The notes under the pieces were generated by a model, which was not told the origin of the DNA, searched no databases, and saw only the letters and a list, made by a program, of their open reading frames with translations. Of a stretch of DNA of 64,000 bases, positions 17,060-25,700 are shown in pieces. Positions within the stretch are counted from its first letter, which is position 1; every line of letters starts with the position of its first letter. Source of the stretch: CALMKX01 sp036274895 (GTDB taxonomy: Bacteria > Acidobacteriota > Thermoanaerobaculia > Multivoradales > SZUA-115); assembly GCA_036274895.1 (NCBI GenBank), contig DASUEU010000064.1, positions 36,335 through 100,334 on the forward strand. Direction: 5' to 3'. A program made the translations under genes and the position numbers.

Positions 17060-18943
17060 ATGAACCAACACTTCAGCCATGCAGCACTAACTGCTATATC
17101 TGCACTGCTTCTTCTCGCGGGAGGCACAGTCCTTGTTGCCCAACCCGAGACCGAGCACGATGTCCTAGAGGAAGAACGCGGCTTCTCCTTCACCAAGGAC
17201 GAGATTGGCCTCCAACCCGAGGAGGCATCCCTCTTCACTGAGACCCCAGAGTCCGGGCAGGACGACTCACTCGTAGTCTTCCCAGCTGATCCGAACGAGT
17301 CCGATCTCACTATCGCCGCCCGCTACTATGAGGCTCGTTCACTCATCATCGCTGGCGATTGGGATGAGGCCAAGAGGGCGCTTGAGAACGCCTTGATGGA
17401 GTTCCCGCGGAGCCGACATCTTCACCAGCAACTAGCTCACCTCGCATGGTATTTCTACAACGATCGGTCCGGCGGACCGACTGCCTTGCAGCTTGCCGCC
17501 GAGGAAGCCGCCACCTCACTTGAACTTGCCCTTCGCTACGCGATCACTGACTACAACCTCTCCGAACTCGCCGCGAATGCCCTTGGCAGCGTAGGTGATG
17601 TGGATCGCCTGGACGAGTTGTTCACAAAACTACTCTCCAAGGAGAATAACGCCCACTACCTTCAGCATTACGCACAGGGCCTAGCAAGGGCGGGCGATCC
17701 CCGCGCGGAGGATCTGCTTCGCAAGGCCGCGGCTGCTGCAAACGATGAGTCTGCTCTCACCGCCTATGCAGAGTGGCTCCTAGAGCACAACAGTTCCGAT
17801 GAGGCGTTAGATGCCCTCACGTCGGACCGCCTCCTAGAGATTCAGGCGACACCCTATCTCAACTTCCTGCGTGGAGTTGCGTTAGAGCAGCTCGGTCGGC
17901 CCGAACAAGCTAGCACTGAGTATGCCTTGTACCGTGACTTCAGCGAGATCTATCCAGCCCCCTCCCGCTTCCGCATTCCGTCAAGCGCGTTGCAGCTGAG
18001 AAGTGGTATGCACTTCCGTGACTCGCCTGACTTACCTCAGCAGTCTTCCCTGCCACTATCACTTAATCTTCGCATGACCAGCACGCAGGCCCAGAAGGGT
18101 CTGTCTTACTTAATCTATGGAGAGGCCCGCGGGGAGAGTCTCGGTGGCATGCGAGCTGAAGGGTGGGTAGTTCGCAACCGCGTTCTTCGTGGAAGCGTCT
18201 ATCCCTCAAGCAGTTCTTGCCCCTTTGTCACGAACAGCGGGAGCGCTCTCGCGGATCGTTACAAGTCTGTTATGTGCCAAGGAAGTGGTAGCCAGTTCAA
18301 CGGAATGTGTCTAGCTTGGTGCAGCAATCCCTCTACCACAAGCTGCTCCGACAACGCCACCACGGTCCGTGCGGGTGAATGGGTCTATAAGGGTTGGGCC
18401 GCAGATCCAGTGGCCGGCCACTGCCCAGGTGGTGTTGAGATATGGGACGCGAGCTACTGTGGCGCCACCACCAAGTGCAAGGGAGGGCTGACGAGCTACC
18501 GGCTCTCTGGCGGCCTATTCAACTATGGAACGTCAGGGACCTGTCCAAGCCTCTGCGCTCCGAACCCGAAGGGCAAGGTCTGCGGCAACGGTGGTCTTGA
18601 GAACTGCTTCTACGCAACACAGGTTTTCGTTAGGACTGGTGCGACGGTTGGTACCGGTACCATCACAAGCACTAGTTGCCTCGTCTCGTCGTCCTATTCC
18701 GCTTCCTCTGGTCGGCATCGGGCACACTTGGAGGGACCCGAGAGCACCTCCACAACATCAGCCCCTGATTTTGACCTCTACCTCCAGAAGTCGAGTGGCT
18801 CCTCCTGGGAGACAGTAGCGAGTTCAACCAGCCTTTCTACCGTAGAAGACATAGACTATAGCGGCTCATCTGGAACGTACCGTTGGCGGGTCTGCCCCTT
18901 CCGAGGTACGGGGAGCTACACCCGGTGGTCTCATAAGCCGTAG
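17060..18943 (+). CDS. Secreted TPR protein with SleB-like hydrolase and PPC-like domains
   Basis: A 627-residue protein. A signal peptide (ALTAISALLLLAGGTVLVAQ) is followed by an acidic linker and TPR-like helices (about 90-300; RSLIIAGDWDEAKRALENAL). A cell-wall-hydrolase segment of SleB type starts near residue 345 (YLIYGEARGESLGGM, WVVRNRVLRGSVYP, SQFNGMC). A C-terminal beta domain like bacterial prepeptidase domains ends it (about 570-627; DFDLYLQKSSGSSWETVASS). The central part is Cys-rich. GGAG lies 9 nt before the ATG. Codon use has many A/T third positions, unlike its neighbours, indicating horizontal transfer. The combination probably remodels peptidoglycan, but enzymatic activity is inference. 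Confidence 0.75.
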   Translation: MNQHFSHAALTAISALLLLAGGTVLVAQPETEHDVLEEERGFSFTKDEIGLQPEEASLFTETPESGQDDSLVVFPADPNESDLTIAARYYEARSLIIAGDWDEAKRALENALMEFPRSRHLHQQLAHLAWYFYNDRSGGPTALQLAAEEAATSLELALRYAITDYNLSELAANALGSVGDVDRLDELFTKLLSKENNAHYLQHYAQGLARAGDPRAEDLLRKAAAAANDESALTAYAEWLLEHNSSDEALDALTSDRLLEIQATPYLNFLRGVALEQLGRPEQASTEYALYRDFSEIYPAPSRFRIPSSALQLRSGMHFRDSPDLPQQSSLPLSLNLRMTSTQAQKGLSYLIYGEARGESLGGMRAEGWVVRNRVLRGSVYPSSSSCPFVTNSGSALADRYKSVMCQGSGSQFNGMCLAWCSNPSTTSCSDNATTVRAGEWVYKGWAADPVAGHCPGGVEIWDASYCGATTKCKGGLTSYRLSGGLFNYGTSGTCPSLCAPNPKGKVCGNGGLENCFYATQVFVRTGATVGTGTITSTSCLVSSSYSASSGRHRAHLEGPESTSTTSAPDFDLYLQKSSGSSWETVASSTSLSTVEDIDYSGSSGTYRWRVCPFRGTGSYTRWSHKP

Positions 18944-18953
18944 TCCTACTGAC

Positions 18954-19006
18954 CTAGTATCAGGTCATTTGGATACTAGCGGGGGCTCCGACGAGCCCCC
19001 AACTTT
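18954..19006 (+). terminator. Double hairpin terminator
   Basis: CTAGTATC (18954-18961) pairs with GATACTAG (18972-18979), and GGGGGCTC (18981-18988) pairs with GAGCCCCC (18993-19000), followed by AACTTT. The second stem with its T-rich tail fits a rho-independent terminator for the secreted protein gene ending at 18943. Confidence 0.7.
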
Positions 19007-19024
19007 ATGAAGCGCTACCGCCTG

Positions 19025-19434
19025 CTACTCCGGACCGTGCTCTCGCAGCTCCTCCGCCGCCCAGGCAGCGACCTTCACCGTCCACTCATCGGCCCGACTC
19101 ATGAGCCGGCGCGATAGACGAGGATCCAGCAGCGGGGCCGCTGAACCTTGGGTGATGGCATGTTCAAAGGACCGAGGATCCACCGCAGGTCAATGGCGAG
19201 ATCCCGAGTACCTTGAGCGAGAAGAGGCTCCACCCTCTTGGAGAATCGCTCCCGGTCAAGGATCAGCTGAAAGCGGAGGTCACCGACATGACGGAGAGCA
19301 GCCTGGGTTTCAGGTGCCTCAATGCGGACAAGGAACAGCTCTCTGAATCGCTGTAGCCCATCCCACTTCTCCAGCCGAAGGAATACTCGTGGCTCTTCTC
19401 CGGCGGGGGCAGCTCCTTCTGAAAGCCTGCGCTG
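19025..19434 (-). pseudogene. Remnant of an unidentified island gene
   Basis: The minus strand reads openly from about 19431 (segments VFLRLEKWDGLQRFRELFLV and LRHVGDLRFQLILDRERF) but must change frame near 19190-19230 to continue as SFEHAITQGSAAPLLDP and EWTVKVAAWAAEELREHGPE, ending at a TAG (19025-19027). The upstream end hits a stop at once, so both the N-terminus and the frame are broken. I do not recognise the family; position and strand suggest it belonged to the same element as the decayed ATPase. Confidence 0.55.
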
Positions 19435-19532
19435 CTACATAACGTGCCTCCAGCCCCGGGTGGTAAGGCCATAGCGCGCCCTGCGCCGGGCAGTCCCCGG
19501 ATAAGGCACCGGTGGACTCTGTTCCGGAGCGG

Positions 19533-19578
19533 GAGATCCCTCCACTCCGCCTGCTGCGCAGGCTCCGGTCGGGATGAC
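19533..19578 (-). repeat. Dispersed GAGATCCC...GGGATGAC element
   Basis: A 46-nt element with conserved ends GAGATCCCTC and CGGGATGAC and an internal palindrome (GCCTGCTGCGCAGGC). Related copies lie at 63340-63383, 63413-63458 and, partly, 32373-32398. It behaves like a REP-type intergenic repeat. Confidence 0.7.
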
Positions 19579-19607
19579 GGCGGGAGGCCGCAGAGCGGCC
19601 GGACTCG

Positions 19608-19632
19608 GGTTCCCACGCGGAGCGTGGGAACC
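19608..19632. repeat. Strong 11-bp hairpin
   Basis: GGTTCCCACGC (19608-19618) and GCGTGGGAACC (19622-19632) form a perfect stem with a 3-nt loop. It sits just beyond the stop of the class V aminotransferase gene (19660, minus strand) and could end that transcript, though no U-tract is present. It has the look of a dispersed palindrome. Confidence 0.6.
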
Positions 19633-19659
19633 AGGCCACACGAGGTGCGGCGGGCGCCC

Positions 19660-20883
19660 CTACACCACCCGCTCCAACCCCCGAATCAGCCGCTCCACCT
19701 CTTCCGCCGTGTTGTAGTGCGCCAGGCTGGCGCGGAGGACTCCTCCTTGCTCGAGCAGGCCCAGGGCTGCCATGGCTCGGTGGCAGTAGAAGTGGCCCCA
19801 GCGGAGGGCGATCTTGTCGCCTTCGAGCAGGGGCGGGATCTCGCTCGCGTGGCGGCCGGGGACGGTGAAGGTGATGATCGCCACCCGCTCGCGGCCCTCG
19901 GCCGTGGCCGGGCCGAGCAGGCGCACTCGTGGGTGGTGAGCCAGGAAGTCGATCAGCGGCGCCGCCAGGGCCTCCTCGTGGCGCTCGAAAAGCTCGAAGG
20001 CGCGGCCCCAGCGTTGGCGGGGCTCGTCCCCTTCGGCGCCGCCGTGGTGGCGGTCGATCGCCTCGAGAAACTCGAGGATCCCGGGCAGGGCCGAGGTCAG
20101 CTCGTGGTTGACATTGCCGGGCTGGAGCTTGGCGGGCAGCTCGTCCTCGCCGAAGAAGAAGTGGTTCACCCCCCGCGCGGCCAGCAGGTGCTCCTTCTTG
20201 CCGTAAAGCACCCCGACGTGGGGGCCGAGGATCTTGTAGAGGCTCACCAGGTAGAAGTCCGCATCCAGGGCCTTGACGTCCACCAGCCGGTGGGGCGCGT
20301 AGGCCACGCCGTCCACCAGGGCCTTGGCGCCGGCCCCGTGGACCAGTCGGATGGCCGCCGCGGCATCGTGGATGCGGCCGACCACGTTGGCGCACTGCGT
20401 GAAGCAGACCAGGCGGGTGCGCGAGGAGAGCAGGCGCTCGAGGTCGGCGAGCTCGAGGGCCAGGGTGTCCGGGTGGAGGCGCCACTCGCGGATCACCGCG
20501 CCGGCCTCGGCCAGCCGCCGCCAGGCGCCGACGTTGGCTTCGTGGTCTAAGTTGGTGACGATCACCTCGTCCCCGGGGGCGAGCGTCGGGGCCAGGGCCC
20601 GGGCGAGCACGAAGGTGTTGATCGTGGTCGAGCCGCCGAGCAGCACCTCGTCGGGCTCGGCGCCGATCAGCCGCGCCGCCGCCGCCCGCCCCGCCGCCAC
20701 CCGCTCGGTCGCCTCCGCCGAGGGCCCATAGCTGGCCCCCAGCTGTACGCCGTAGCGGGAGAGGTACTCGCCGACCCGATCGATCACCGGCCGCGGCACG
20801 ACGGTGCCGCCCGCATTGTCGAAGTAGGCCCAGCCGGATGCCAGGGCAGGGAAGAACGAGCGCGCGAAGGCGACGTCGAGCAT
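19660..20883 (-). CDS. Cysteine-desulfurase-like class V aminotransferase
   Basis: A 407-residue PLP enzyme of the CsdA/SufS-like class V group. WAYFDNAGGTVVPRPV opens the fold, TNLDHEANVGAW contains the cofactor-stacking His, VDGVAYAPHRLVDV carries the PLP-binding Asp region, and VSLYKILGPHVGVLYG contains the Schiff-base Lys. No clear SufS active-site Cys loop (RxGHHCA) is seen; the corresponding region reads ALRWGHFYCHR, whose Cys may serve. It follows the mocA end of the Mo-hydroxylase operon, so a role in sulfurating the molybdenum cofactor is possible but unproven. Confidence 0.88.
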   Translation of the reverse strand: MLDVAFARSFFPALASGWAYFDNAGGTVVPRPVIDRVGEYLSRYGVQLGASYGPSAEATERVAAGRAAAARLIGAEPDEVLLGGSTTINTFVLARALAPTLAPGDEVIVTNLDHEANVGAWRRLAEAGAVIREWRLHPDTLALELADLERLLSSRTRLVCFTQCANVVGRIHDAAAAIRLVHGAGAKALVDGVAYAPHRLVDVKALDADFYLVSLYKILGPHVGVLYGKKEHLLAARGVNHFFFGEDELPAKLQPGNVNHELTSALPGILEFLEAIDRHHGGAEGDEPRQRWGRAFELFERHEEALAAPLIDFLAHHPRVRLLGPATAEGRERVAIITFTVPGRHASEIPPLLEGDKIALRWGHFYCHRAMAALGLLEQGGVLRASLAHYNTAEEVERLIRGLERVV

Positions 20884-21003
20884 GACTGGGTCTCCCGAGG
20901 GTGGGGGGGATGGTATCAGCCGCGTAGGCTGGGTTCGGCCTCAGCCGTAACCCAGCTCGCCACCGAGGAAGTCGCCCCGAGCGAAGCCGAGGGGCCTCCC
21001 CCG

Positions 21004-21052
21004 CGCGTCGCGAAGCGACGCGACCAAGGTAGCCGGGGCTTTCAAGCCCCGG
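21004..21052. repeat. Composite double-hairpin repeat, copy 1
   Basis: CGCGTCGC/GCGACGCG (21004-21022, GAA loop) is followed by ACCAAGGTA-type spacer and a CCGGGGCT/AGCCCCGG stem (21033-21052). The same two hairpins with a related spacer occur inverted at 63278-63327. It ends at base 21052, directly against the mocA stop codon. Confidence 0.75.
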
Positions 21053-21676
21053 TCAACTGCTGCTGTCGAGCCGTAGAGACCGCCCCTCCAGCTCCTCGAG
21101 GGCCTCGAGGGTGTCGACGTCCTCGAGAGCCTCACCGGCTTCGAGGATGAGCTCGGCGACCTCGTCGGGATAGCGCTCGAGCAGGTCGCGGCCTCCTTGC
21201 TCGGCACCGAGCCGCGCCAGCTCGGGGAAGAAGCGCCGCGCGAACAGGACCGGCGCGCCGCGCTGGCCGCGGAAGATGGGCACTACCATCGGCGAGGAGG
21301 AGCGCTCGTGGGCCTCGGCCAGGGCTGCGATCACCGCGGAGTCGAGCCGGGGCTGGTCGCAGGGGAGGAAGATCGCCGCCGTGACCTCGGGGCGGAGGGC
21401 CGCGAGGCCGCTCCTGATCGAGCTCGCCTTGCCCTCGGCCCAGCGCAGGCTCGAGACCAGCCGGACCGGCAGATCCCGCACGGCGGCCGCCACCTCCTTG
21501 CCGCGGTAGCCGGTGACCACGATCACCTCGGAGAGGCCGGCGCCCAGCGCCGCACGCACCGCTCGCCGTACCAGGGACTCCCCTTCGAAGAGGGCGAGCT
21601 GCTTCGGCAGCTCCCCACCGAAGCGCTCCGCCCGGCCGGCGGCCAGCACAATGCCCGCGACCCGGGAGGCGCTCAA
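21053..21676 (-). CDS. mocA: MocA-like molybdenum cofactor nucleotidyltransferase
   Basis: A 207-residue NTP-transferase of the MobA/MocA type. IVLAAGRAERFGG is the nucleotide-binding loop, and FLPCDQPRLDSAVIAAL contains the catalytic CDQP motif typical of MocA, which converts Mo-molybdopterin to the CTP-derived dinucleotide used by xanthine dehydrogenase/CODH-family enzymes. The TTG start at 21676 overlaps the xdhC stop as TTGA and begins right at the conserved strand; no ATG fits. This completes the cox-type operon. Confidence 0.88.
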   Translation of the reverse strand: MSASRVAGIVLAAGRAERFGGELPKQLALFEGESLVRRAVRAALGAGLSEVIVVTGYRGKEVAAAVRDLPVRLVSSLRWAEGKASSIRSGLAALRPEVTAAIFLPCDQPRLDSAVIAALAEAHERSSSPMVVPIFRGQRGAPVLFARRFFPELARLGAEQGGRDLLERYPDEVAELILEAGEALEDVDTLEALEELEGRSLRLDSSS

Positions 21677-22716
21677 GTCGTCGCCTCGCGGCCGTGAAAG
21701 ACGGCGACGATCTCGGCCAGCGCCGCGAGGGCGATCTCTTCCGGCTGCCGGCCGCCCAGGTCGAGGCCGATGGGCGCGTGCAGGCGGGCGAGCTCCTCGG
21801 CCGCCACGCCCGCCTCCCTCGCCGCCGCCACCCGCTTGGCGTGGGTCTTCTTCGAGCCGAGGGCTCCCAGGTAGCGCACCGGCTGGCCGGCCAGGGCCAC
21901 CAGGGCCGCCACGTCGAGCTTCAAGTCGTGGGACAGCAGGGCCACCGCCGTGGCCTGGTGCAGGTTCAGACCTGCGAACGCCTCGGCCGGCCACTCGACC
22001 AGCAGCCGGTCGGCATGGGGGAAGCGTTCCGGCGTGGCGAACGCTCGCCGCGGATCCACCACCACGGTGCGGAAGCCCAGCACCCTGGCCAGGGAGATCA
22101 GGGGGATGGCCACGTGGGCCGCCCCCACCAGCACCAGCTGGGGCGGCGGCAAGAGGACCTCGACCAGGGCGTCACAGGAGCCGTCCGCGGTCGTGACGGC
22201 CACCCGCTTCGAGACCAATCCCGACAAAGCCTCGACGGCCAACCCTTCGAGCGCGTCCGCGAGGGGACCCGAGGCCAGATCCGTCGCCCGGCGCCCATCC
22301 GGGAAGGCCAACAGCCGCCGGCCCACCTGCCCTCCCGAGAGCACGGTCACCGCCACGACCAGTCGGTCCTCGGTGAGGGCCGCCACCAATGGCTCGAAGA
22401 GCTCGCCACCGAGCTTCTCGACGAAGACCTCGATCTCCCCCCCGCAGGAGAGGCCCACCGACCAGGCCGTCTCGTCACTGACGCCGAAGGCGAGGCTCTT
22501 CGGCACGCCGGTGGCGAGCACCCCCTGGGCTTCCTCCACCACCGCCCCCTCGACGCAGCCGTTCGAGACCGAGCCGGCGATCTCCCCGGCCGAGGACAGG
22601 GCCATCCGCGACCCCAGGGGCCGGGGCGCCGAGCCCCACACCCGGGTGACCGTGCCGAGGGCCACCTCCCGCCCGGCCTGGCGCCAGGCCGTCACTGCTT
22701 CGAGCACGTCGCGCAT
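21673..22716 (-). CDS. xdhC: XdhC/CoxF family Mo-cofactor insertion protein
   Basis: A 347-residue protein with the N-terminal XdhC/CoxI domain (TVTRVWGSAPRPLGSRM, SVSNGCVEGAVVEEA, GLSCGGEIEVFVE) and a C-terminal Rossmann domain (LVLVGAAHVAIPLISLA, DLGGRQPEEIALAALAEIV). XdhC binds and protects the sulfurated molybdenum cofactor before insertion into the large subunit. AGGAGG precedes the ATG and the preceding stop of the VWA gene is 3 nt away. Cys in NGCVEG and LSCGG are conserved. Confidence 0.92.
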   Translation of the reverse strand: MRDVLEAVTAWRQAGREVALGTVTRVWGSAPRPLGSRMALSSAGEIAGSVSNGCVEGAVVEEAQGVLATGVPKSLAFGVSDETAWSVGLSCGGEIEVFVEKLGGELFEPLVAALTEDRLVVAVTVLSGGQVGRRLLAFPDGRRATDLASGPLADALEGLAVEALSGLVSKRVAVTTADGSCDALVEVLLPPPQLVLVGAAHVAIPLISLARVLGFRTVVVDPRRAFATPERFPHADRLLVEWPAEAFAGLNLHQATAVALLSHDLKLDVAALVALAGQPVRYLGALGSKKTHAKRVAAAREAGVAAEELARLHAPIGLDLGGRQPEEIALAALAEIVAVFHGREATT

Positions 22717-22719
22717 GGG

Positions 22720-23937
22720 CTACCTCCTGTCGAGACGCTCGAGGCTCTCGGCCAGCTCCTCGACGCTCTTCAGATTGTGGATCGGAACGAAGTCGTCCAC
22801 CAGCGGCAGGGCTGCCGCCATGGAGCGGGCCAGGGGCTCATAGCCGGGCACGCCGAGCAGGGGATTGGCCCAGATCAGCCGCCGGCAGGAGCGGGCGAGG
22901 TGGCCGAGCTCGCGCTCGACCAGCTCCGGCTCGCCCCGATCGAGGCCGTCCGAGACCAGCAGCACCACCGCCCCCCGCCCGAGCACCCGCCGCCCCCAAT
23001 CGACGTTGAAGCGGCGCAGGGCCTCACCGATGCGGGTGCCGCCGCCGAAGTCCACCACCGCGCGGGCGGCATCGGCCAGGGCGCGGTCGGGGTCGGGGTC
23101 GGCGAGGGCCCGGGTCAGCCGGGTGAGCCGGGTGCCGAAGGCGAAGAGCTCGCGTCTTCCCCCACCCCAGCCGAGCACCCACAGCAGCTCGAGGAGCACC
23201 CGGGCGTAGGGCTCCATCGACCCGGAGAGGTCGCAGAGCACCACCAGGGGCCGGGGCTTCCTGCGGCGGCGTCGGCGGGCCAGCTCCACCAGCTCGCCGC
23301 CCCGGGCGAGGCTCTTGCGCAGGGTCCGTTTGAGGTCCAGGGCGTCGCCGCCCCGGCCGGGGCGGAAGCGCCGGCTGCGCCGCACCAGCGGCGGCAGGGG
23401 CTCCCGGCGGAGCAAGGCGAAGACCGCCGCCCTCTCCTCTTCGGTCAGGGCGGCGAAGTCCTTCCTGCGCAGCACCTCGGTGCGGCTCGGCGAGCGCAGG
23501 GCCTCGATCACCGTCTCGCCCTCCTCGGCACCTGGCACGGCGTCCGGGTCCCCCGGCAGGAGGCCCAGCAGCTTCTGGGAGACCTGCTGCCGGCGGCTGA
23601 GCAGGCGCCCCAGCTCCAGCTGGTGGATCGGCCGATCGCCCCGGAAGAAGAGGTCGAAAACGCGGTCGAAGAGGGCCACCTCCTCGTGCCGCGACGCCCA
23701 CACCGCCCGCGACGCCGAGCGCACCTCCGACTTCCGTGCGAGATCCACATGCTCGAGGGCGGAGAGCCACAGGGCGAAGCGATCCGGCGTCACCCCGAAG
23801 CCCAGCCGGCGCAGCACGCGAGCGAAGAGCAGGAGGTTCTCGAGCAGCGGGTCGGGGTGGACGGTTGGGCTCACAGCCGGCCGCCCGGCGAGCGATTTCA
23901 GTCGCTCGCTACTCGAGGTGCCGGTCTTCGCCTTCAC
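22720..23937 (-). CDS. coxE: CoxE-like VWA protein
   Basis: A 405-residue protein with a C-terminal von Willebrand A domain. The MIDAS motif is VLCDLSGSM (about residue 235), with the Thr and Asp companions in GGGTRIGEAL and LVSDGLDRG. In CO dehydrogenase, CoxE works with the MoxR ATPase CoxD to mature the Cu/Mo centre. GTG start at 23937 overlaps the MoxR stop as GTGA, so the pair is translationally coupled. The helical N-terminal half is rich in Arg and Leu. Confidence 0.88.
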   Translation of the reverse strand: MKAKTGTSSSERLKSLAGRPAVSPTVHPDPLLENLLLFARVLRRLGFGVTPDRFALWLSALEHVDLARKSEVRSASRAVWASRHEEVALFDRVFDLFFRGDRPIHQLELGRLLSRRQQVSQKLLGLLPGDPDAVPGAEEGETVIEALRSPSRTEVLRRKDFAALTEEERAAVFALLRREPLPPLVRRSRRFRPGRGGDALDLKRTLRKSLARGGELVELARRRRRRKPRPLVVLCDLSGSMEPYARVLLELLWVLGWGGGRRELFAFGTRLTRLTRALADPDPDRALADAARAVVDFGGGTRIGEALRRFNVDWGRRVLGRGAVVLLVSDGLDRGEPELVERELGHLARSCRRLIWANPLLGVPGYEPLARSMAAALPLVDDFVPIHNLKSVEELAESLERLDRR

Positions 23938-24824
23938 ACCCCCACCCTTCCCACCCTCTCCTTCACCGCCGCCACGTCCTCCTGGAACTTGACCAGCAGC
24001 CCCAGCGTGGCCTCGACCGCTTGAGGGGTGAGCCGCTCGACGCCGAGGGCCGCGAGGCCGGCAGCCCAGTCGAGGGTCTCGGCCACGCCCGGGCGCTTGT
24101 AGAGGTCCTCTCCGCGCAGGGCCTGGACGAAGCGCACTACCTCATCGGCCAGGCGCTCCGCCACCTGCGGCACCTTGGCGCGGACGATCGCGAGCTCCTT
24201 GTCAAACGAGGGATAGTCCAGCCAGTGGTAGAGGCAGCGGCGGCGCAGGGCGTCGTGGATCTCACGGGTGCGGTTGGAGGTCAGCACCACCAGGGGCGGC
24301 ACCGCTGCGCGCACCGTGCCGATCTCCGGGATCGAGATCTGGAAGTCCGAGAGCAGCTCGAGCAGGAAGGCCTCGAACTCCTCGTCCGCCCGGTCCAGCT
24401 CGTCGATCAAGAGCACCGGCCCGGCGTCTTCCGGCCGGGCGGGGTCGATCGCCTCGAGCAGGGGGCGGGCGAGCAGGAACTCACGGCTGAAGATGCGGCG
24501 CCGCATGGTCTCCGCGTCCGCGGCGCTCGCCTCGAGCAGGCGGATGGCCAGCAGCTGGCGGCCGTAGTCCCACTCGTAGACCGCCGAGGCGAGATCCAGG
24601 CCCTCGTGGCATTGCAGGCGCAGCAGGCGGCGGCCGGTGATGCGGGAAAGGACTTTGGCGACCTCGGTCTTGCCCACCCCGGGCTCGCCTTCGAGCAGCA
24701 AGGGCCGCCCCAGGGTGAGCGCCAGGAAGATCGCTGTCGCGAGCCCCTCGTCAGCAAAATAAGAGGCTCGGCGGAGGTCGCCGGAGAGCGCCTCCACCGA
24801 GCGGAAAAGAACCTCTCCTCCCAC
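23934..24824 (-). CDS. coxD: MoxR/CoxD AAA+ ATPase
   Basis: A 296-residue MoxR-class AAA+ ATPase. Walker A is LLEGEPGVGKTEVAKV (about 42-57), Walker B is PVLLIDELDRADEEFE, sensor 1 is VVLTSNRTREIHDALRRRC. The GTG at 24824 lies 5 nt after the coxM stop; Shine-Dalgarno sequence is weak, consistent with coupling. Expected to act as a chaperone for the molybdenum hydroxylase together with the adjacent VWA protein. Confidence 0.92.
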   Translation of the reverse strand: MGGEVLFRSVEALSGDLRRASYFADEGLATAIFLALTLGRPLLLEGEPGVGKTEVAKVLSRITGRRLLRLQCHEGLDLASAVYEWDYGRQLLAIRLLEASAADAETMRRRIFSREFLLARPLLEAIDPARPEDAGPVLLIDELDRADEEFEAFLLELLSDFQISIPEIGTVRAAVPPLVVLTSNRTREIHDALRRRCLYHWLDYPSFDKELAIVRAKVPQVAERLADEVVRFVQALRGEDLYKRPGVAETLDWAAGLAALGVERLTPQAVEATLGLLVKFQEDVAAVKERVGRVGV

Positions 24825-24829
24825 CCGGG

Positions 24830-25690
24830 CTAGCTCCGGGCGCGATCGCGGGCCCGCGCGAGGGCGCGACGTCCGTAAACCCGCGCCAGCTCGAGCCGGT
24901 ACTCACCCGAAGCGTGGATGTCCGAGAGCGGCTCGGCCACCGACAGGTGCTCGGCCACCGCCCGCTCGATCGCCGCATCGTCCGGCACCCGGCCGATCAG
25001 GGCGGCGACCACGCTCTCGCCGTTGACCGGCGTGGCAGCCACGCCATTCCACGCCAGGCCGGCCTCCGCCACCTGGCCGGAGACGTCCAGCCGCATCCAG
25101 GCCGCCGCCCCGCAGAGGGCGTAGCCGGAGGCCGGTTGCTCCACCTTCAAGTAGCAGCAGCCGGTGTGGAAGGGCAGCCGGGGCACCTCGACGGCGGTGA
25201 TGATCTCGTTGCCCCCCAAAGCCGTGGTCATCAGGTCGACGAAGAAGTCCCGGGCCGCCACCGTTCGCGGCCCCGCCGGGCCCTGGAGGTGGACCTTGGC
25301 GCCCAGGGCCACCAGCACCGCCGGCAGGTCCGAGGCCGGATCGGCGTGGGCGATGTTGCCGCCGATCGTGCCGCGGTTGCGTACCTGCGGGTCGCCGATC
25401 TTCGCCGCGGCCTCGGAGAGCAGGGAGCAGTCGTCCTGGAGCACGCCCGAGGCGGCGATCTCGGCGTGGCGGGTGGTGGCCCCCACCCGCACGCCCTCGC
25501 CCACCCGCGAGATGCCGGCCAGCTCCGGCAGGCGGCCGATGTCGACCAGCATCGCGGGCTGCGCCAGGCGCAGCTTCATCATCGGCAGCAGGCTGTGGCC
25601 CCCCGCGAGGGCCTTGGCCCCCGAGCCCAGCAAGGAGATCGCTTCGGCGAGCGAGGCGGCACGACGGTATTCGAAGTTTGCCGGGAACAT
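24830..25690 (-). CDS. coxM: Molybdenum hydroxylase FAD subunit
   Basis: A 286-residue medium subunit. FAD-binding motifs AGGHSLLPMMKLRL (about 32-45) and TIGGNIAHADPASDLPA (about 108-124) are intact, and the CODH C-terminal domain (about 175-280) follows. It carries electrons from the FeS subunit to the acceptor. Gene order and 10-nt spacing to the large-subunit gene mark it as part of the same transcript. Confidence 0.94.
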   Translation of the reverse strand: MFPANFEYRRAASLAEAISLLGSGAKALAGGHSLLPMMKLRLAQPAMLVDIGRLPELAGISRVGEGVRVGATTRHAEIAASGVLQDDCSLLSEAAAKIGDPQVRNRGTIGGNIAHADPASDLPAVLVALGAKVHLQGPAGPRTVAARDFFVDLMTTALGGNEIITAVEVPRLPFHTGCCYLKVEQPASGYALCGAAAWMRLDVSGQVAEAGLAWNGVAATPVNGESVVAALIGRVPDDAAIERAVAEHLSVAEPLSDIHASGEYRLELARVYGRRALARARDRARS

Positions 25691-25700
25691 GCGGGCCTCC

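Noticed and set aside
16954..17310. 118-residue minus-strand frame ending near the orphan terminator
   Set aside because: Mostly antisense to the signal peptide and start of the 17060 gene; composition and lack of motifs mark it as shadow.
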